Assembly: GCA_032433765.1 (NCBI GenBank)
Contig: JAVIAB010000092.1
Location: forward strand, 35,089,534-35,153,533
Reading direction: 5' to 3'
Length of the DNA: 64,000 bases
From: Megaustenia siamemsis
Lineage: Eukaryota; Mollusca; Gastropoda; Stylommatophora; Ariophantidae
Part shown: in pieces, positions 1 to 10,767 of the stretch
How positions within the stretch are numbered: the stretch's first letter is position 1
How the letters are laid out: every line of letters starts with the position of its first letter
Position numbers and translations under genes: made by a program
Notes under the pieces: generated by a model
Seen by the model: the letters and a program-made list of their open reading frames with translations, nothing else
What the model was told of the DNA's origin: nothing
The model's database searches: none

Positions 1-715
1 CACTATTGCAATCTGCTCCAGATCTTGTTTTAACAGGTGTTAGCCCATTCCTGAATCTTCTCTGTACCAGTATAAAATCAATTTGATTGTGTACTTTTTT
101 TGTCTGGGCTTTGCCATGTCCATAGTCGCCTAGGGTGTTGTTTGAACCAGGTGTTACCTACAATCATTTCATGCATCTTAGCCCAATCTATCAATTTATC
201 CCTTCTGTCATTTGTCTCTCATTGACCATGTTACCCAGTCACATTTTGCACTTTAGCTGTTCCTACCTTTACACTGAAATCCCCTAATATAATAGTTATT
301 TCTTGGGATTTACACTGTTCCATGGTCGCCTCTAGCTCTTCATAAAAAGCATCAATGTCTTCTTCTTCACTATTACATGGTGGTACATAAGCTTGAATTA
401 TCTTGATATTCATTGGTCTACCTCTCAATTTTACTAGCAGAATTCTATCTGATACTGGCCAAAATCCTTTCACCGTTTTTCTTCTTTATCTAACATGATG
501 CCTACTCCTCTTTCGTGTGTGATTTCCCCCAAATAAATTACATTTCCACTGTGACGTAAATAATCCTGCTCCTTTCCATCTCATTTTCCATAGTCCCAAT
601 ATGTTCAATTTCATTCTCTTGATTTCTTAGCTGATGTTTTCTAGTTTGTCAACTGGAATGCTGATCTTATATTCCAAGTTCCTATTGCTAGTGTCTATTT
701 TTTATCTTGTACACA
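1..715 (-). mobile_element. LINE fragment, AP-like endonuclease domain (degraded)
   Basis: Minus-strand translation gives a broken but recognisable exonuclease-endonuclease-phosphatase domain of a non-LTR retrotransposon. Near 700 the start reads like the usual IGTWN-type motif. An open stretch at 231-473 contains IIQAYVPP and ILGDFSVKVG, the counterpart of the family GDFNAKVG motif, in which the D and N sit in the active site; here the N is S. Downstream (1-230), after a frameshift, come RRLWTWQSPD and an NQIDF-like tail that match the end of the domain. The enzyme nicks target DNA to prime reverse transcription. At least two frameshifts and stops are present. The reverse transcriptase part, if it existed, would lie left of the window. 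Lines 716-905 may be its 5' leader. Clade assignment (RTE-like) is inference. Confidence 0.8.
231..473 (-). pseudogene. LINE endonuclease ORF fragment
   Basis: Eighty codons open on the minus strand, the best-preserved part of the endonuclease relic. Visible family features are the SDRILLVKLRG strand, the IIQAYVPP strand and the ILGDFSVKVG active-site loop. The ORF has no real start (the first M is internal to the domain) and ends at a stop after NVTG. The reading continues in another frame toward position 1. It is a dead fragment and not a host gene. Confidence 0.75.
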
Positions 716-923
716 GTAGCTTGATGACGATCGGGTGTCACCTGTAGCACATGACGCTCCCTACCGGATGAGGTTGCTGTAGAGTCCCCATTAACGTCGT
801 TAGCTGTAGATATTAAGTTGTGTTTTGACATAATTATTCTAGGCAATATAAGAAGGTAGTTTGCCATTCCTTTCCTTCTTGGCAGTGGCTGTTCTAGTCA
901 TAGATCGCAGCCATTGTCCATTT
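716..923 (-). other. possible LINE 5' leader, otherwise unassigned
   Basis: This sequence lies immediately upstream, in minus orientation, of the endonuclease relic. It has no open frame. It may be the 5' untranslated part of the same LINE because the homology-like reading begins at its left border, but I cannot confirm the element's 5' end. It stops where the 39-bp tandem array begins. Confidence 0.35.
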
Positions 924-1245
924 GAGCTATAGAAGCTAGAAAAATATATTTTCCTTATCATTGAATTATAAGAGCTAGAAAAATATATTTTCTTCATCGT
1001 TGAGCTATAAGAGCTAAAAAAAAATATTTTTTCCTCATCTTTGAGCTATATGAGCTGCAAAAATATATTTTCCTCAACTTTGAGCTATATGAGCTACAAA
1101 AATATATTTTCCTCATCTTTGAGCTATATGAGCTACAAAAATATATTTTCCTCATCTTTGAGCTACAGGAGCTAGAATAATATATTTTCCTCACCGTTGA
1201 GCTATAGGAGCTAGAAAAATATATTTTCCTTACCGTTGAGCTTTC
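924..1245. repeat. 39-bp minisatellite, about 8 copies
   Basis: Units start with gagctata at 924, 963, 1002, 1043, 1082, 1121, 1160, 1199 and a partial one at 1238, so the period is 39 bp with one 41-bp unit. Each unit carries aaaaatatattttcct. Because 39 is divisible by three, a 95-codon frame opens on the minus strand (994-1281). It is a by-product of the array, not a gene. Confidence 0.93.
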
Positions 1246-2229
1246 TAAACAAATTTGAGGCGCACTTCGTGCTGCAAACACGTTAAATTAGACCTGACAA
1301 TGTCTTGCATTAGTCACTTCATGGTTCAAAGCCTGTGTTTATAATGAGGTGTGTAACTTCATGTGTTGGAGAGTCTTCTATTCCAGAAGTGGAAATAGCA
1401 AGTACCATGCATTTTTACAGGTGGATTACTAATAAACTTCTTATTTTAAAAGCCTCACTTTATTATAACTCAAATTCTAAAATATAATAATAAATTCAAG
1501 TAATTTTCAAGGTATAAAAAATAACATAACTTAATCTGCTTACAGGCGAACAAAGAAATAAACCAATCCTCATTTGTATTGTATCATTGTGGCTGGTGTG
1601 AAAGGCCAATGGGGAGCCATCACAATTTCTCATGCCAACATGGGAGGTCGTTAGCTAATCAGTTATACTAGTTTATCATTCTATTATTATTTATTGGATA
1701 GAATCTCCAGTAATGTGAATCAGGTAGATAATGTACAGCTTTCTGTCTGTAGTCCACACAGCCTTACAGTTTACTGCCATTTATTTAGGTTCAAGAAAAG
1801 TTATAGAAAAGGAAACTCTTACTATAAATCACTGGTTGTGGAAGTTAGTTAAGGAGTTGTAAGAAAATATGGAAGGGAAATAGCAACAGAAGAGATCTAT
1901 AATTGAATAAGTGAGAAATGGGATATCTGGATCTCGTCTACATTACAAAGAGATAAACCATATTTTATTTCTGTTCTTGTTCCTGTTGTAATCTTGAGGT
2001 GTGTTTTGAAACATGGTTTAATAGTTTGACTATAACATTTCTAGCCCAGCCTGCACATTGCAAACTTTAGGTTTCACAACAATGTTATAAAAAGTGAAAG
2101 TTTGAGAAAGCAAAATATTTGTGCATTAAAAATCAAAGTAAAAATTTAATGATAAAAGCAACCCAGCTGTTAATCTGCACCTGACTAACAGATTTAGGTA
2201 AAATAAGACACTTAGGAAGAACACTGATC
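1246..2229. other. no recognisable feature
   Basis: AT-rich sequence with no long open frame, no tRNA-like promoter and no terminal repeats that I could see. Confidence 0.5.
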
Positions 2230-2526
2230 ATTACACTGGGTTTCTGAATACACCTTTAGATATCAGTGTTAATAAGTTTGAAGAAAGTGTTTGTCAATTT
2301 AAGGCTGGTGACATCTCCATACAGCTTGTCCTGGCACAGAACTGGTGATGGCCACAAGAGCCTTGTCTGTTTACTATATGTTGGGCATGATTTTAGCAGA
2401 GGTTCCGCAACCATTTTGCCTGCACCACAATCATTTTCACCAGAGGTTCCTATCCTTGATGTGTTGAAAAGGTGGTACTTCAATCTGTTATGGCCTGTTC
2501 AGTCTAAAAACAATTACACTGGGTTT
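2230..2526. repeat. 269-bp segment bounded by 14-bp direct repeats
   Basis: The 14-mer attacactgggttt occurs at 2230-2243 and again at 2513-2526, as a TSD would. The enclosed 2244-2512 has short frames open on both strands (2256-2483 minus, 2266-2541 plus) but no protein I recognise. It has no A/B-box tRNA promoter and no obvious poly(A). It could be a small unknown retroposon or a chance duplication. Confidence 0.4.
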
Positions 2527-2713
2527 GAACGGCCAATATAATCTTATTTAACTATCTATAAAGGTAGACTACCAAGAGTAGAGTATTGATAAAAACTAAA
2601 TCTAAGTATATCTGTTCCATTTTAGATAATTATAAGGTGAGTATCAGTTGCAAGGAAGTTAGAACACCATTTTGGTGGCAAAATAATCAAGGTTCAATCT
2701 TAGCCTGATAGTT

Positions 2714-2990
2714 CTTCTTCTTCTTCTTTCCTTCCTCATTTGCCCTTCAGCATCAAGGGGAGATATAATTTTCAGTCTTTTGCTCTTCTGCCATTATGCT
2801 TCCTACTGCTTCTAATATTCCATCCATCCATCTTTTTCGTGGTCGACCATGGGGTCTGGTATTCTCACAACGTTTGTTGAAGGCTCGTTGTGTTGTGTTT
2901 TGATCTTTCTGCCTTGTCACGTGGCCAAACCAATTTATCTGTTGTTTCTTTATATATTCTATGGCTGTGGCTATTCCTAGCTTTTTTTAA
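2714..2990 (-). mobile_element. LINE-C 3' fragment with 10-bp TSD
   Basis: A 5'-truncated minus-strand LINE end. It shares nearly the whole sequence with the longer LINE-C copy at 18961-19668, including the region that reads MVWPRDKAERSKHNT there. The 10-mer cctgatagtt flanks it at 2704-2713 and 2991-3000, which fits target-primed insertion. The 3' end is at 2714 and begins with a TTC-rich run on the plus strand. An 89-codon frame (2865-3134) runs through the junction and is not a gene. Confidence 0.88.
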
Positions 2991-3000
2991 CCTGATAGTT

Positions 3001-4343
3001 GACCCAGCTAAATAAATGAGCTGAGACCTGATTTCCCTGAGTTGCAAGATGGTATTAACAGTGAAGAGGAGCATTGGCCCCATCAACTTTAACTGTTGTG
3101 ACCTATTACAGTGAAGGTTAATACCTCTGTCCACTATAACATTAAATGTTAAGGAACAACTGTTAATTTATCTATTGTATAGAACCCCTTAAATATACAA
3201 ATAGTTCAATGAGTATTATCACTGCCACTAATACACTGCATTACTCAGTGTAATTTATTAACTAGGAAAGATTGTTTAAAAAAGAATAAAATAAAATAAA
3301 GAGTCTCACAAAATTCAAATGCAATTATTATTTTTCTCCTTCTGCTGCATAGCAAACTTAATAAGTTCATCATAGTGAAAATTATACTGCACTGTTGCTT
3401 AGGGCAGAGGTGAATCAAAGATGAAATGTTTATAAAAGTGAGCTTGAAGCAATATAACTTGAATAGCAAATTAAGATATGCATCGATCTACAGGAATATG
3501 GCAATAATCTTGTGAATCGTAGTGAAAGTTAAAAGATTGTGTGAATAAGGCACAACAAGAAAGCAGAAATACTGACAAATTAAAACACACAAAAATAGCA
3601 GAATCAATTGCAACAGACTACTGGCTACTTCAACTACCACTTTCTAAAAGGTATGACTTTTACAACCAGTCTGTCAATAACAACATCCACAATTAAACAA
3701 GCTATATTTAGCACATTTTAGAGATATGAGAATGTCTGCTAGCATTTGTTGTTTGTTGATCAATATTAAACTTCACTGTTGAATCATGTTCCCATTGATG
3801 TCAATCTTTTGCTCGCAAGTCTGTGACTACACAAAATCTTAAACTATACTTTTGACATCATGATATGCATCTAGTGTTTCCTCTAATCGTAAACCTCAGT
3901 CTTTCTCTCAACTTTTTAAAATTTCAAATTTAAATAATACCTTTCCGTTAAATGAAAAAAAAAATTACAACAATCACAGTTTCTTAAGTGTTCAATCTTT
4001 TGTCTTACACATGGCATAAATCATGCATTCTGATTGCTACTTTGGATTGTAAAGCACAGAATGTAGACAGAAATCCTTGCCAGTCGAGAGTGTATAAACT
4101 ATACTCATGGCTTTCTGCATGATCAAGCACAAGATCAAATCTGCTATTGAACAAGAGCAAGGACTCTACATGGCCTTCGGATAAATTATTCTTTACCTGC
4201 ACCATATAATTTAACTATTTCAAATGGTAATGAAGAATACTAATGGAAAAAAACTATGACATTAATTTTTAATTAATTTATTTCGATGTCAGTGCATTCC
4301 TCATAATAAATATATTCCCTCTTTTAAATCTAACATTATCTGT
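3001..4343. other. no recognisable feature
   Basis: AT-rich sequence. Short frames at 3245-3469 and 4005-4205 on the minus strand show no domain, no signal and no neighbours that support coding. Confidence 0.5.
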
Positions 4344-4353
4344 TTTTAAATTA

Positions 4354-4708
4354 TCTATCTATCTATTGGCCTTTTGAGCCGCAGCAAGCCCATAGGGCGT
4401 ACACCAAGATACTCCCTCTCTTATCTAATTTTTGTTCTAGCAGTTTTCAATTCTTTTAAAGATATTTTATCAAATCTCGCCATTTCTCTGTTTTGTGCAA
4501 GCAGCTCTATCTTATTGAGGGAGCCGATTCCTGCTGCTCCCGCCTCTCTCATCAATGTTCTTCTCAGCGTCTCTCTGGGTCTTCCTCTTTTTCTCTTACC
4601 TGTTGTTTCCCACATGAGGGCTTGCTTGGCTATTCGGTTATTATCTCTTCTCATCACATGTACAACATATGACCATCGTCTTTTCTTTATTACTGAAGAT
4701 ATTAGTGG
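4354..4708 (-). mobile_element. LINE-A 3' fragment with 10-bp TSD
   Basis: Minus-strand copy of the last part of LINE-A. Its translation contains MRRDNNRIAKQAL and GKRKRGRPRETLRRT, nearly identical to the C-terminus of the longer LINE-A at 5474-6930. It ends in a TAGA tetranucleotide tail (4351-4366 as tctatcta on plus). The TSD ttttaaatta lies at 4344-4353 and 4709-4718. The fragment is 5'-truncated and cannot move on its own. Confidence 0.92.
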
Positions 4709-4877
4709 TTTTAAATTACACCTATTAGGAAATAAATATCATTCAAAATAGAGAACAGCTGAAGCAAAATAAGCCAGAAAACAAACTACAGTAAAGTCTC
4801 GATTATCCGGAATGCTCGGGGAAGAACCATTCTGGATAATTGAATTTTTCTGGATAATCGAGAGTAAGAAAACCAAC

Positions 4878-5303
4878 TCAAAATTTATGAAAAAACATGA
4901 TTGAAAAATTGCAATGCTCAGAAATATTTAAATTCGTGTGACATTCACTAGCTTTCTCTATCAACATGGGTCCTGATATTGGCATTCCTTTTCTTCTTCT
5001 TTCTAAAAACCACACATAAAGGACGTCGTCGAGTTTTTCAAATTTTGGCCGTTTCATACTTCGTCTCTGGTGTATATTGTTGCTGCTTTCAGACTCCGAC
5101 GCAAACTTAAACAACTCATCTTTTTGATTTCGTATGTCATATAATGTTGAAGAGGCTATGCCAAATTCAGTCATCAAAACGTTGAGATTAACGCCTTTTT
5201 CAAGTCTACTAGCGATTTCAATCTTCAGGTTCAGTGTCAATACAGTTCGCTTGCGTTTACCTTTGCGGGAAATTGAGGTGTGGTTTGCACTCGCAGAGGC
5301 CAT
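4878..5303 (-). pseudogene. Tigger-like transposase, CENP-B type DNA-binding domain only
   Basis: The 141-codon minus-strand frame starts MASASANHTSISRKGKRKR. Residues about 17-65 form a CENP-B N-terminal/psq-type helix-turn-helix (LNLKIEIASRLEKGV, FGIASSTLYDIRNQKDE). Residues about 85-125 begin the second CENPB-type HTH (LDDVLYVWFLERRRKGMPISGPML). In known Tigger and Jerky proteins these two HTHs bind the transposon ends, and a DDE endonuclease of about 200-250 residues follows. Here the reading degenerates after SECHTNLNIS and stops 90 bp from the transposon end, so the catalytic domain has been lost by deletion. The first M fits the family start. No host role is implied, but an HTH-only product could in principle still bind Tigger ends. 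Confidence 0.88.
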
Positions 5304-5469
5304 TATTTAACACAAAAATGTATTCCGTTAAAAAGTATGCACACATGCGTTTATAGCATATCATGTATAATTTATACTGATGGAACGAATTTCAGCTTGC
5401 ACAAATGTCTGAGACAAACTAACGTCAAACTCTGTATCTTACTCTTTTTGAATTTCCAGTCGGTAATTT

Positions 5470-6829
5470 TTGATCATTTGGAAAACAGAGAAGACGCCTC
5501 ATAAATGGAAAAAAGGAATCATTGTTAAGATCCCAAAAAAGGGCAATCTTAGAGATTGTAACAATTGGAGAGGCGTGACACTTTTGTCAGTTGCCTCAAA
5601 ATTATTCTGTAAAATCATCCTAAATAGAATAAAGGATTCAATAGATACAGTAATGCGTGAAGAACAGGCTGGGTTTAGAAAAGGGAGAAGCTGTCTTGAC
5701 CACATTTTCACTCTACGACTTATATTGGAGGAACACATTGAAAAGCAAAAACCTTTTGTACTTAACTTCATCGACTTCAAAAAAGCATTTGATAGTATTC
5801 ATAGAGATTCTTTGTGGAAAATTCTGAAGCAATATGGCTTACCATCAAAAATCATAAATATTATCAAAGACATGTATGATGGTTACACATGTGCAGTTCG
5901 AACAGAGGAAGGACTGAGCGAATGTTTCCCAATAGAAACTGGGTTAAACAAGGATGTATTTTATCGCCCTTGTTATTTGGAATTGTTATGGACTTCATAA
6001 TGAAGAAATGCTGCACTGGTAATAAGGCATCGAATGGATACAAGGAGACCATTTGGAGGACCTGGACTTTGCTGATGACATAGTTCTCATCAGCAATCAG
6101 ATAAAAACGATGCAGGAAAACACAAATGAACTATCATCAATAGCCAGCAAAATTGGGCTTGAGGTCAATCATGAAAAGACTAAAGTCATGAAAAGTTTAA
6201 TTCCAACAAGTGACAAAATATACATGGAAAACAAACCAGTAGAAGAGATCGATCACTTCATCTATCTTGGAAGTCACATTGATCGAGAAGGGGATACGAG
6301 CAAAGAAATTAGAATCAGACTGGCTAAAGCAGCAATGTCTTTCAGAAGCCTTGAAAAGTTGTGGAAATCAAAACTCATTAGCACAAACACAAAACTTAGG
6401 CTATTCAAATCAAATGTACTATCAACCCTTACGTATGCGTGTGAAAGCTGGAAAACAACAAGAGATATAGAAACAAAGTTGAACGCATTCGAAAATAAAT
6501 GTCTAAGGAAAATACTTGGTATAGAATGGAACGAATTCAAAACAAACGAGGAAATTAGAGAAATCGCCAATCAACCACTAATATCTTCAGTAATAAAGAA
6601 AAGACGATGGTCATACGTTGGACATGTGATGAGAAGAGATAATAATCGAATAGCAAAGCAAGCCCTCATATGGGAAACAACAGGTAAAAGAAAAAGAGGA
6701 AGACCCAGGGAGACACTGAGAAGAACATTGATGAGAGAGGCAAGAGCAGCAGGAATCGGCTCCCTCAATGAGATAGAACTGCTTGCACAGAACAGAGACA
6801 GATGGCGAGATTTGATAAAATATCTTTAA
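5470..6829 (+). pseudogene. LINE-A reverse transcriptase, frameshifted
   Basis: An RNA-dependent DNA polymerase remnant. In order, the motifs are KKGIIVKIPKKG and WRGVTLLSVASKL (fingers), EEQAGFRKGRS, motif A FIDFKKAFDS (about 5766-5795), VKQGCILSPLLF (about 5943-5978, second frame), FADD (about 6068-6079, third frame; the family form is YADD/FADD), the FIYLGS thumb, then a long C-terminal region with TYACESW, the GHVMRRDNNR knuckle-like stretch and basic GKRKRGRPRETLRRT. The catalytic aspartates of motif A and FADD are still present, but frameshifts near 5945 and 6060 separate them, so no complete enzyme can be made. Confidence 0.9.
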
Positions 6830-6930
6830 AAGAAAACTGCTAGAACAAAAATTCATATAGGAGAAGGTGTATCTTGGTCTACGCCCTATGGGCCGGTTAC
6901 GGCTCGAAAGGTCAATAGATAGATAGATAG
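5474..6930 (+). mobile_element. LINE-A, 5'-truncated, inserted in the Tigger element
   Basis: A 1457-bp plus-strand LINE body with a 9-bp TSD aatttttga at 5465-5473 and 6931-6939. It begins inside the reverse transcriptase domain and runs to the 3' end, where a TAGA microsatellite tail directly abuts the TSD. The coding part is split over three frames: 5470-6000 (RT fingers and palm, motif A FIDFKKAFDS), 5889-6083 (VKQGCILSPLLF), and 6053-6829 (FADD motif, then the C-terminal segment ending RDRWRDLIKYL). It has no endonuclease domain. The clean TSD suggests a more recent insertion than the Tigger itself. Confidence 0.95.
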
Positions 6931-7546
6931 AATTTTTGAACCCCTCCCCCTTTCTTCTCACCATCTCTATGTCACTGCACGCCGGCTGCTCAACCTTTGA
7001 TTTATAATCATCAAAGTTATGGGCTCTTCAATTTTCACAAACAATACGTCTGCTTCTAATGTTCGGTCAGACTGTCAAACGCCATATTTTTGACAAATTC
7101 ATGACCAACTTTAGATCTAAAGCAGGCTATGAGAAAATTAAGCAAATTTGTAAAATCATGTAGATAAGTGTTTTTGGCACGACTAAGATTTCCCGACAAA
7201 AACATTTAGTCGGGGGAAAAAGTGAAGATATAGACTGTCTGTCGCTTTTACTTGGAATATTTGGAGACACAATGTCTGGATTGAATAAAATATGTTCGCT
7301 CCTATTTGAAGTATATTACTGTAAATACACTATTGTAAACGCAATATTGTGTAATGATAGAGCCTGTAGAAGTAAGCGCAGCGCACAAACCGTGTTGTAG
7401 CGTTTTCGATTTCCGGATAAAGGCATTTAATTTAACTGAACAAAACATGATTCAAGCTTTCTCCCTATAATAATTAAAAAAAAAAAAAGTCCGTTAAATT
7501 GAGAATTCCGGATTATTGAGTACCGCATAATCGAGACTTTACTGTA

Positions 7547-7724
7547 TTTTTGTTAGCGATAACAGGTAACTTTTTGCTAAACACAAAATTCTGAGAATCT
7601 ACTGACACACTGGCAACCTAACTTACACTAAATAGCTTCACACTGCTGCAGCCTTATGTACTACTTTTAATTGTCATCTTACATTCTACAACTGCAACAA
7701 TTAAAATAATTATTTGATGACATT
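7547..7724. other. no recognisable feature
   Basis: Short AT-rich spacer between the Tigger end and a dispersed repeat. Confidence 0.5.
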
Positions 7725-7870
7725 AGGGTTTAATAACTTTTCAAAAATATGGCAGTGGATTTTGTTACAATATATTTAGATGCACCCCAGGATGGATCCC
7801 TGATTGAATTTAAAGTGTAAAAAATAAAATTGAATATGTAACTTATGGTGCACCCTGTCACCAGGGACAT
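7725..7870 (+). repeat. dispersed repeat R1, copy 1
   Basis: About 150 bp matches 9660-9805 in the same orientation with scattered differences. Shared blocks include ggcagtg, attttgttacaata, tttagatgca and tgattgaatttaaagtgtaa. No coding capacity, origin unknown. Confidence 0.75.
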
Positions 7871-8129
7871 CCGACCTGCACTGAATGTGGATACACTGAA
7901 GTCTAAATCAAACCTGTTCAATGTGTTTTCTCAGCATTAAAAATTACATTATCCTGGTACAGAAAAAAAGAAAGTGTAGCATGTTATCAATGATATATAT
8001 TTTTTAAACATCTCTGAGTTTCTCATAACAAAACCAGCAGTCAGAAGCCAGCCATATCATATACTACTCACAGTTACTTGTCACTGATTATTTAGTTGAT
8101 TGGTTCATTTGTGTCTTTCCAGTCAGATA

Positions 8130-8830
8130 AAATATAAATGTTTCTTCTATTTGACATCCAAAGTGATAAGATGAAGATACGCCTTAAAATTAAAAAACTT
8201 TTGTGGTTACAATTAAATATTGCATTACCTGAAACTCCCAGATTTACAATATATCTTTGATCATTTTGTTACTAGCATTACTGTACTAATGGCCCGGGTT
8301 TGATCCCAGCAGTGGCAAATTTTTTTTTCGGACTAACAAGGCTCTAGGGTTCACCCAGCTTCTAAAAATTGGTACCAGAGATTTTTCTGGGAATTAAAGG
8401 CGACCTGGCATGATACCAACCACATCACCCAAAAATGTGCCGTGGTCATAAAAAAATATAGTCACTAACACGATATTCCTCAGCAAGACGTGAAGGGAAC
8501 CTTTCCTTTACTTTTATTACTGTACTACAACCAAGAACTACAAGAACTAGCAGCAAATTGTCAAACGTGGACATCTGTGACTTCCTTCCTATGTGCCACC
8601 TTCAGCTACTAAAATATCATTCAAATATTAAAAAAAAATTACTTGAACTCAAATTGTCACGTTTGTGTGTAGCATCACAAATTGAAACCACTTCCATAAA
8701 ATATAAATTTTAAGAATGAGTGAAAAGCACCAGGCTCAGTTATCTTCATCCATAAATTCTGCAACATTTCCAAGATTATAACTAGACTGCCACTTTGAGA
8801 CGAAAACAAAGAACTGCTATTGGAAATTGC
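8130..8830 (+). repeat. dispersed repeat R2, copy 1, split by a SINE
   Basis: Blocks of this stretch recur in direct orientation at 13490-13830 and inverted at 37340-37475. Shared pieces include aaaacttttgtggtta, cctgaaactc, tcacaaattgaaaccactt and tccataaa. A SINE-1 copy (8289-8515) splits it. R2 is an unidentified interspersed repeat without visible coding sequence. Confidence 0.7.
8289..8515 (+). mobile_element. SINE-1, old divergent copy
   Basis: It lacks the first part of the tRNA-like head but keeps box-B-like ggtttgatccc, the gttcacccagct block, the gataccaaccacat block and the gtcactaacacgatattcc tail block typical of SINE-1. The 12-bp TSD attactgtacta occurs at 8277-8288 and 8516-8527. 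Many substitutions against the other copies suggest age. Confidence 0.85.
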
Positions 8831-9654
8831 ATGGCGTTCCCTCTACTCTTTCTTAAAGAAAAATCAACCCAGGCTTTAGAAAGAGGATAAAGCATTTTGG
8901 CTCCTTTCAAAAAGATGTTTTACTGTAAACTTCATGGTTGGTACAAGTTAAAAAAGAAGATAGACAGCTCAATTAGTAAATAGTCAGTTCTGTCTACCAA
9001 CCTAACAGGTTCTGGATCAGTCAGATTAACGGGCGGTCATCAACAGGTAGTGGCTATACAATGGAAGTAGCTCCAGTCAATTGCTATTGGATTAGATTTT
9101 CTTAGCTTTTGCTTCATGACCTCTCACCTGACCTGTCTGGCTAAAGCAATTAAAATTTGTTTACTTATTTTGGGTAATTCAATTCAATGACAGAAATGTG
9201 TATACAAACAGTCAAGTCATCTGGACTTTCACTTCACTGGTAGCCAAGACACATTTAGTAAGGGACAGTCCAGTGTTTTACTGTTAGCAACCAAGTGAAC
9301 AACACTCACTGACTACACACAAGTTAAATATATAATTCCTTGAACAGAATTTATTGTACACGCTGCCAGTAGCTTCCACATCACAATCCAACACACACTG
9401 CTAAAATGTTCCTATCTTATGCTACACATTTGTTTTCTTAGTCCTAGTCACTCTTCAAGAGATTTATTCCCGATGTGGAGTTTAGTGGCCAAATCACTGT
9501 TCAGCTGTTTAAAGACTTCACTCTATTCTACATATTTGAGAACACTGTGAGAAAACTGTGAGGACACTCAAGTGAAGGATGTTAAGTGGCCCAGAGAAAG
9601 CATAAATCATTGCATTGTGACAGTTTTCATGATTATGCTAATAACATCTTTAAA
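8831..9654. other. no recognisable feature
   Basis: AT-rich sequence without a long frame or repeat structure that I could see. Confidence 0.5.
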
Positions 9655-9805
9655 CTATTGTTGGGTATAATAACTTTTCATAAATACGGCAGTGAATTTT
9701 GTTACAATACATTTAGATGCATCCCAGGATTATCTCTGATTGAATTTAAAGTGTAAAAAAAAAGCAAAACTGAAAACATAATTCATGGTGCACCCTGTTG
9801 ATAGC
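9655..9805 (+). repeat. dispersed repeat R1, copy 2
   Basis: Direct-orientation relative of 7725-7870. Both copies end near ggtgcaccctgt. It lies 1.9 kb from copy 1, so local duplication or two independent insertions are both possible. Confidence 0.75.
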
Positions 9806-10710
9806 AAAGTTCTTTGTGCCAGCCATCTTAAAAGTGCTGCACTGTTAGCAAGGAATATCTGTATTTGCTTCAAGTGAACAAGTTGTAAAGACAAGCTATT
9901 GCTACAGTGTATGTTGTACTACGACATACTGTCCAACAGGACCAAGAAACCATTAAATTCATGAAGACATCATGACACTAAATATTAAGAACATGCTTCA
10001 GAGAGCTTGATTTTTTTTTTAAAGATTAGGAAAATGAAAATCAGGAAGGTAAGAAAATAGTTAGAAATAAGTTACAACTGTGGGGGGCTTCATTTGAAGC
10101 TTCTCAACTAATAGCATAAAGTGTAAAACCACATACAACAGCTGAAGAACTCACATAACAACAGAAAAAAAAAACATGGTTTCTGCATTAATCAACAAGA
10201 ATGCTGACTGACACAAGGGCCTTTTCTTAATAATTCTTTTGCTACATTGTGAATTCACTGGTCATCATGAAGTAGCTAGCACATGGCAAGTGAAATGCTG
10301 TGCACCAGCCATCTAATCAAACATGATGATAAAATGTGTTTCCTTTTTCCTACCCAACATCTGATTAATGTGGTACAATTTTGTGCACATTACATTCATG
10401 ACATTTTCTAGCTTTCATTTTCAGTATTTTGTATGTATATGTTACATTAGTGACTGTATGTGCTTGTTACTATGACCATTATAATGAATCATTTTTAAGG
10501 AATCACTCTAACAAAAACACAATAGAAGTGTGCATCAACTAATTTCTCACTTCTCACTGAATGTAAAAATTCTGCATGAGAAACTTGAAACAAATATTTA
10601 ATGCATTTTAGGGTTTTTATTTTTGAGTTAAGCCATGGTGGCTCACAGCAACAAAAGATATTGAAAAGTGACTGTGGTGTTTTTTGTTTTTGTTTTGTTT
10701 TATTTTATTT
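9806..10710. other. no recognisable feature
   Basis: AT-rich sequence with a T-rich simple stretch at 10680-10722. No supported gene. Confidence 0.5.
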
Positions 10711-10767
10711 TATTTTTTTTTAGGGGGGGGGGAGATGTAGTAAAGAAAATGTAAAGTGATGTTCTAA
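10711..10767. repeat. long direct repeat flanking LINE-B, left copy
   Basis: A T-run, a G-run, then agatg..gtagtaaagaaaatg and tgatgttctaa. The same order recurs at 11518-11583 on the other side of the LINE-B copy. At roughly 55-60 bp it is much longer than the 8-14 bp TSDs seen elsewhere in the window. Confidence 0.8.

Larger units (their letters stand above)
4789..7544 (-). mobile_element. Tigger/pogo-type DNA transposon, internally deleted and LINE-interrupted
   Basis: The terminal inverted repeats are cagtaaagtctcgattat at 4789 onward and its reverse complement ending at 7544, each flanked by the TA target duplication (4787-4788 and 7545-7546) expected of the Tc1/mariner/pogo superfamily. 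A second match, tccgga, follows within both ends. On the minus strand the element encodes only the DNA-binding half of a Tigger/Jerky-like transposase (4878-5303). The DDE catalytic half is missing, because the reading runs straight into the left terminal region. A LINE-A copy (5474-6930) sits inside it, so about 1.3 kb of Tigger sequence remains. It is non-autonomous. Confidence 0.93.
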
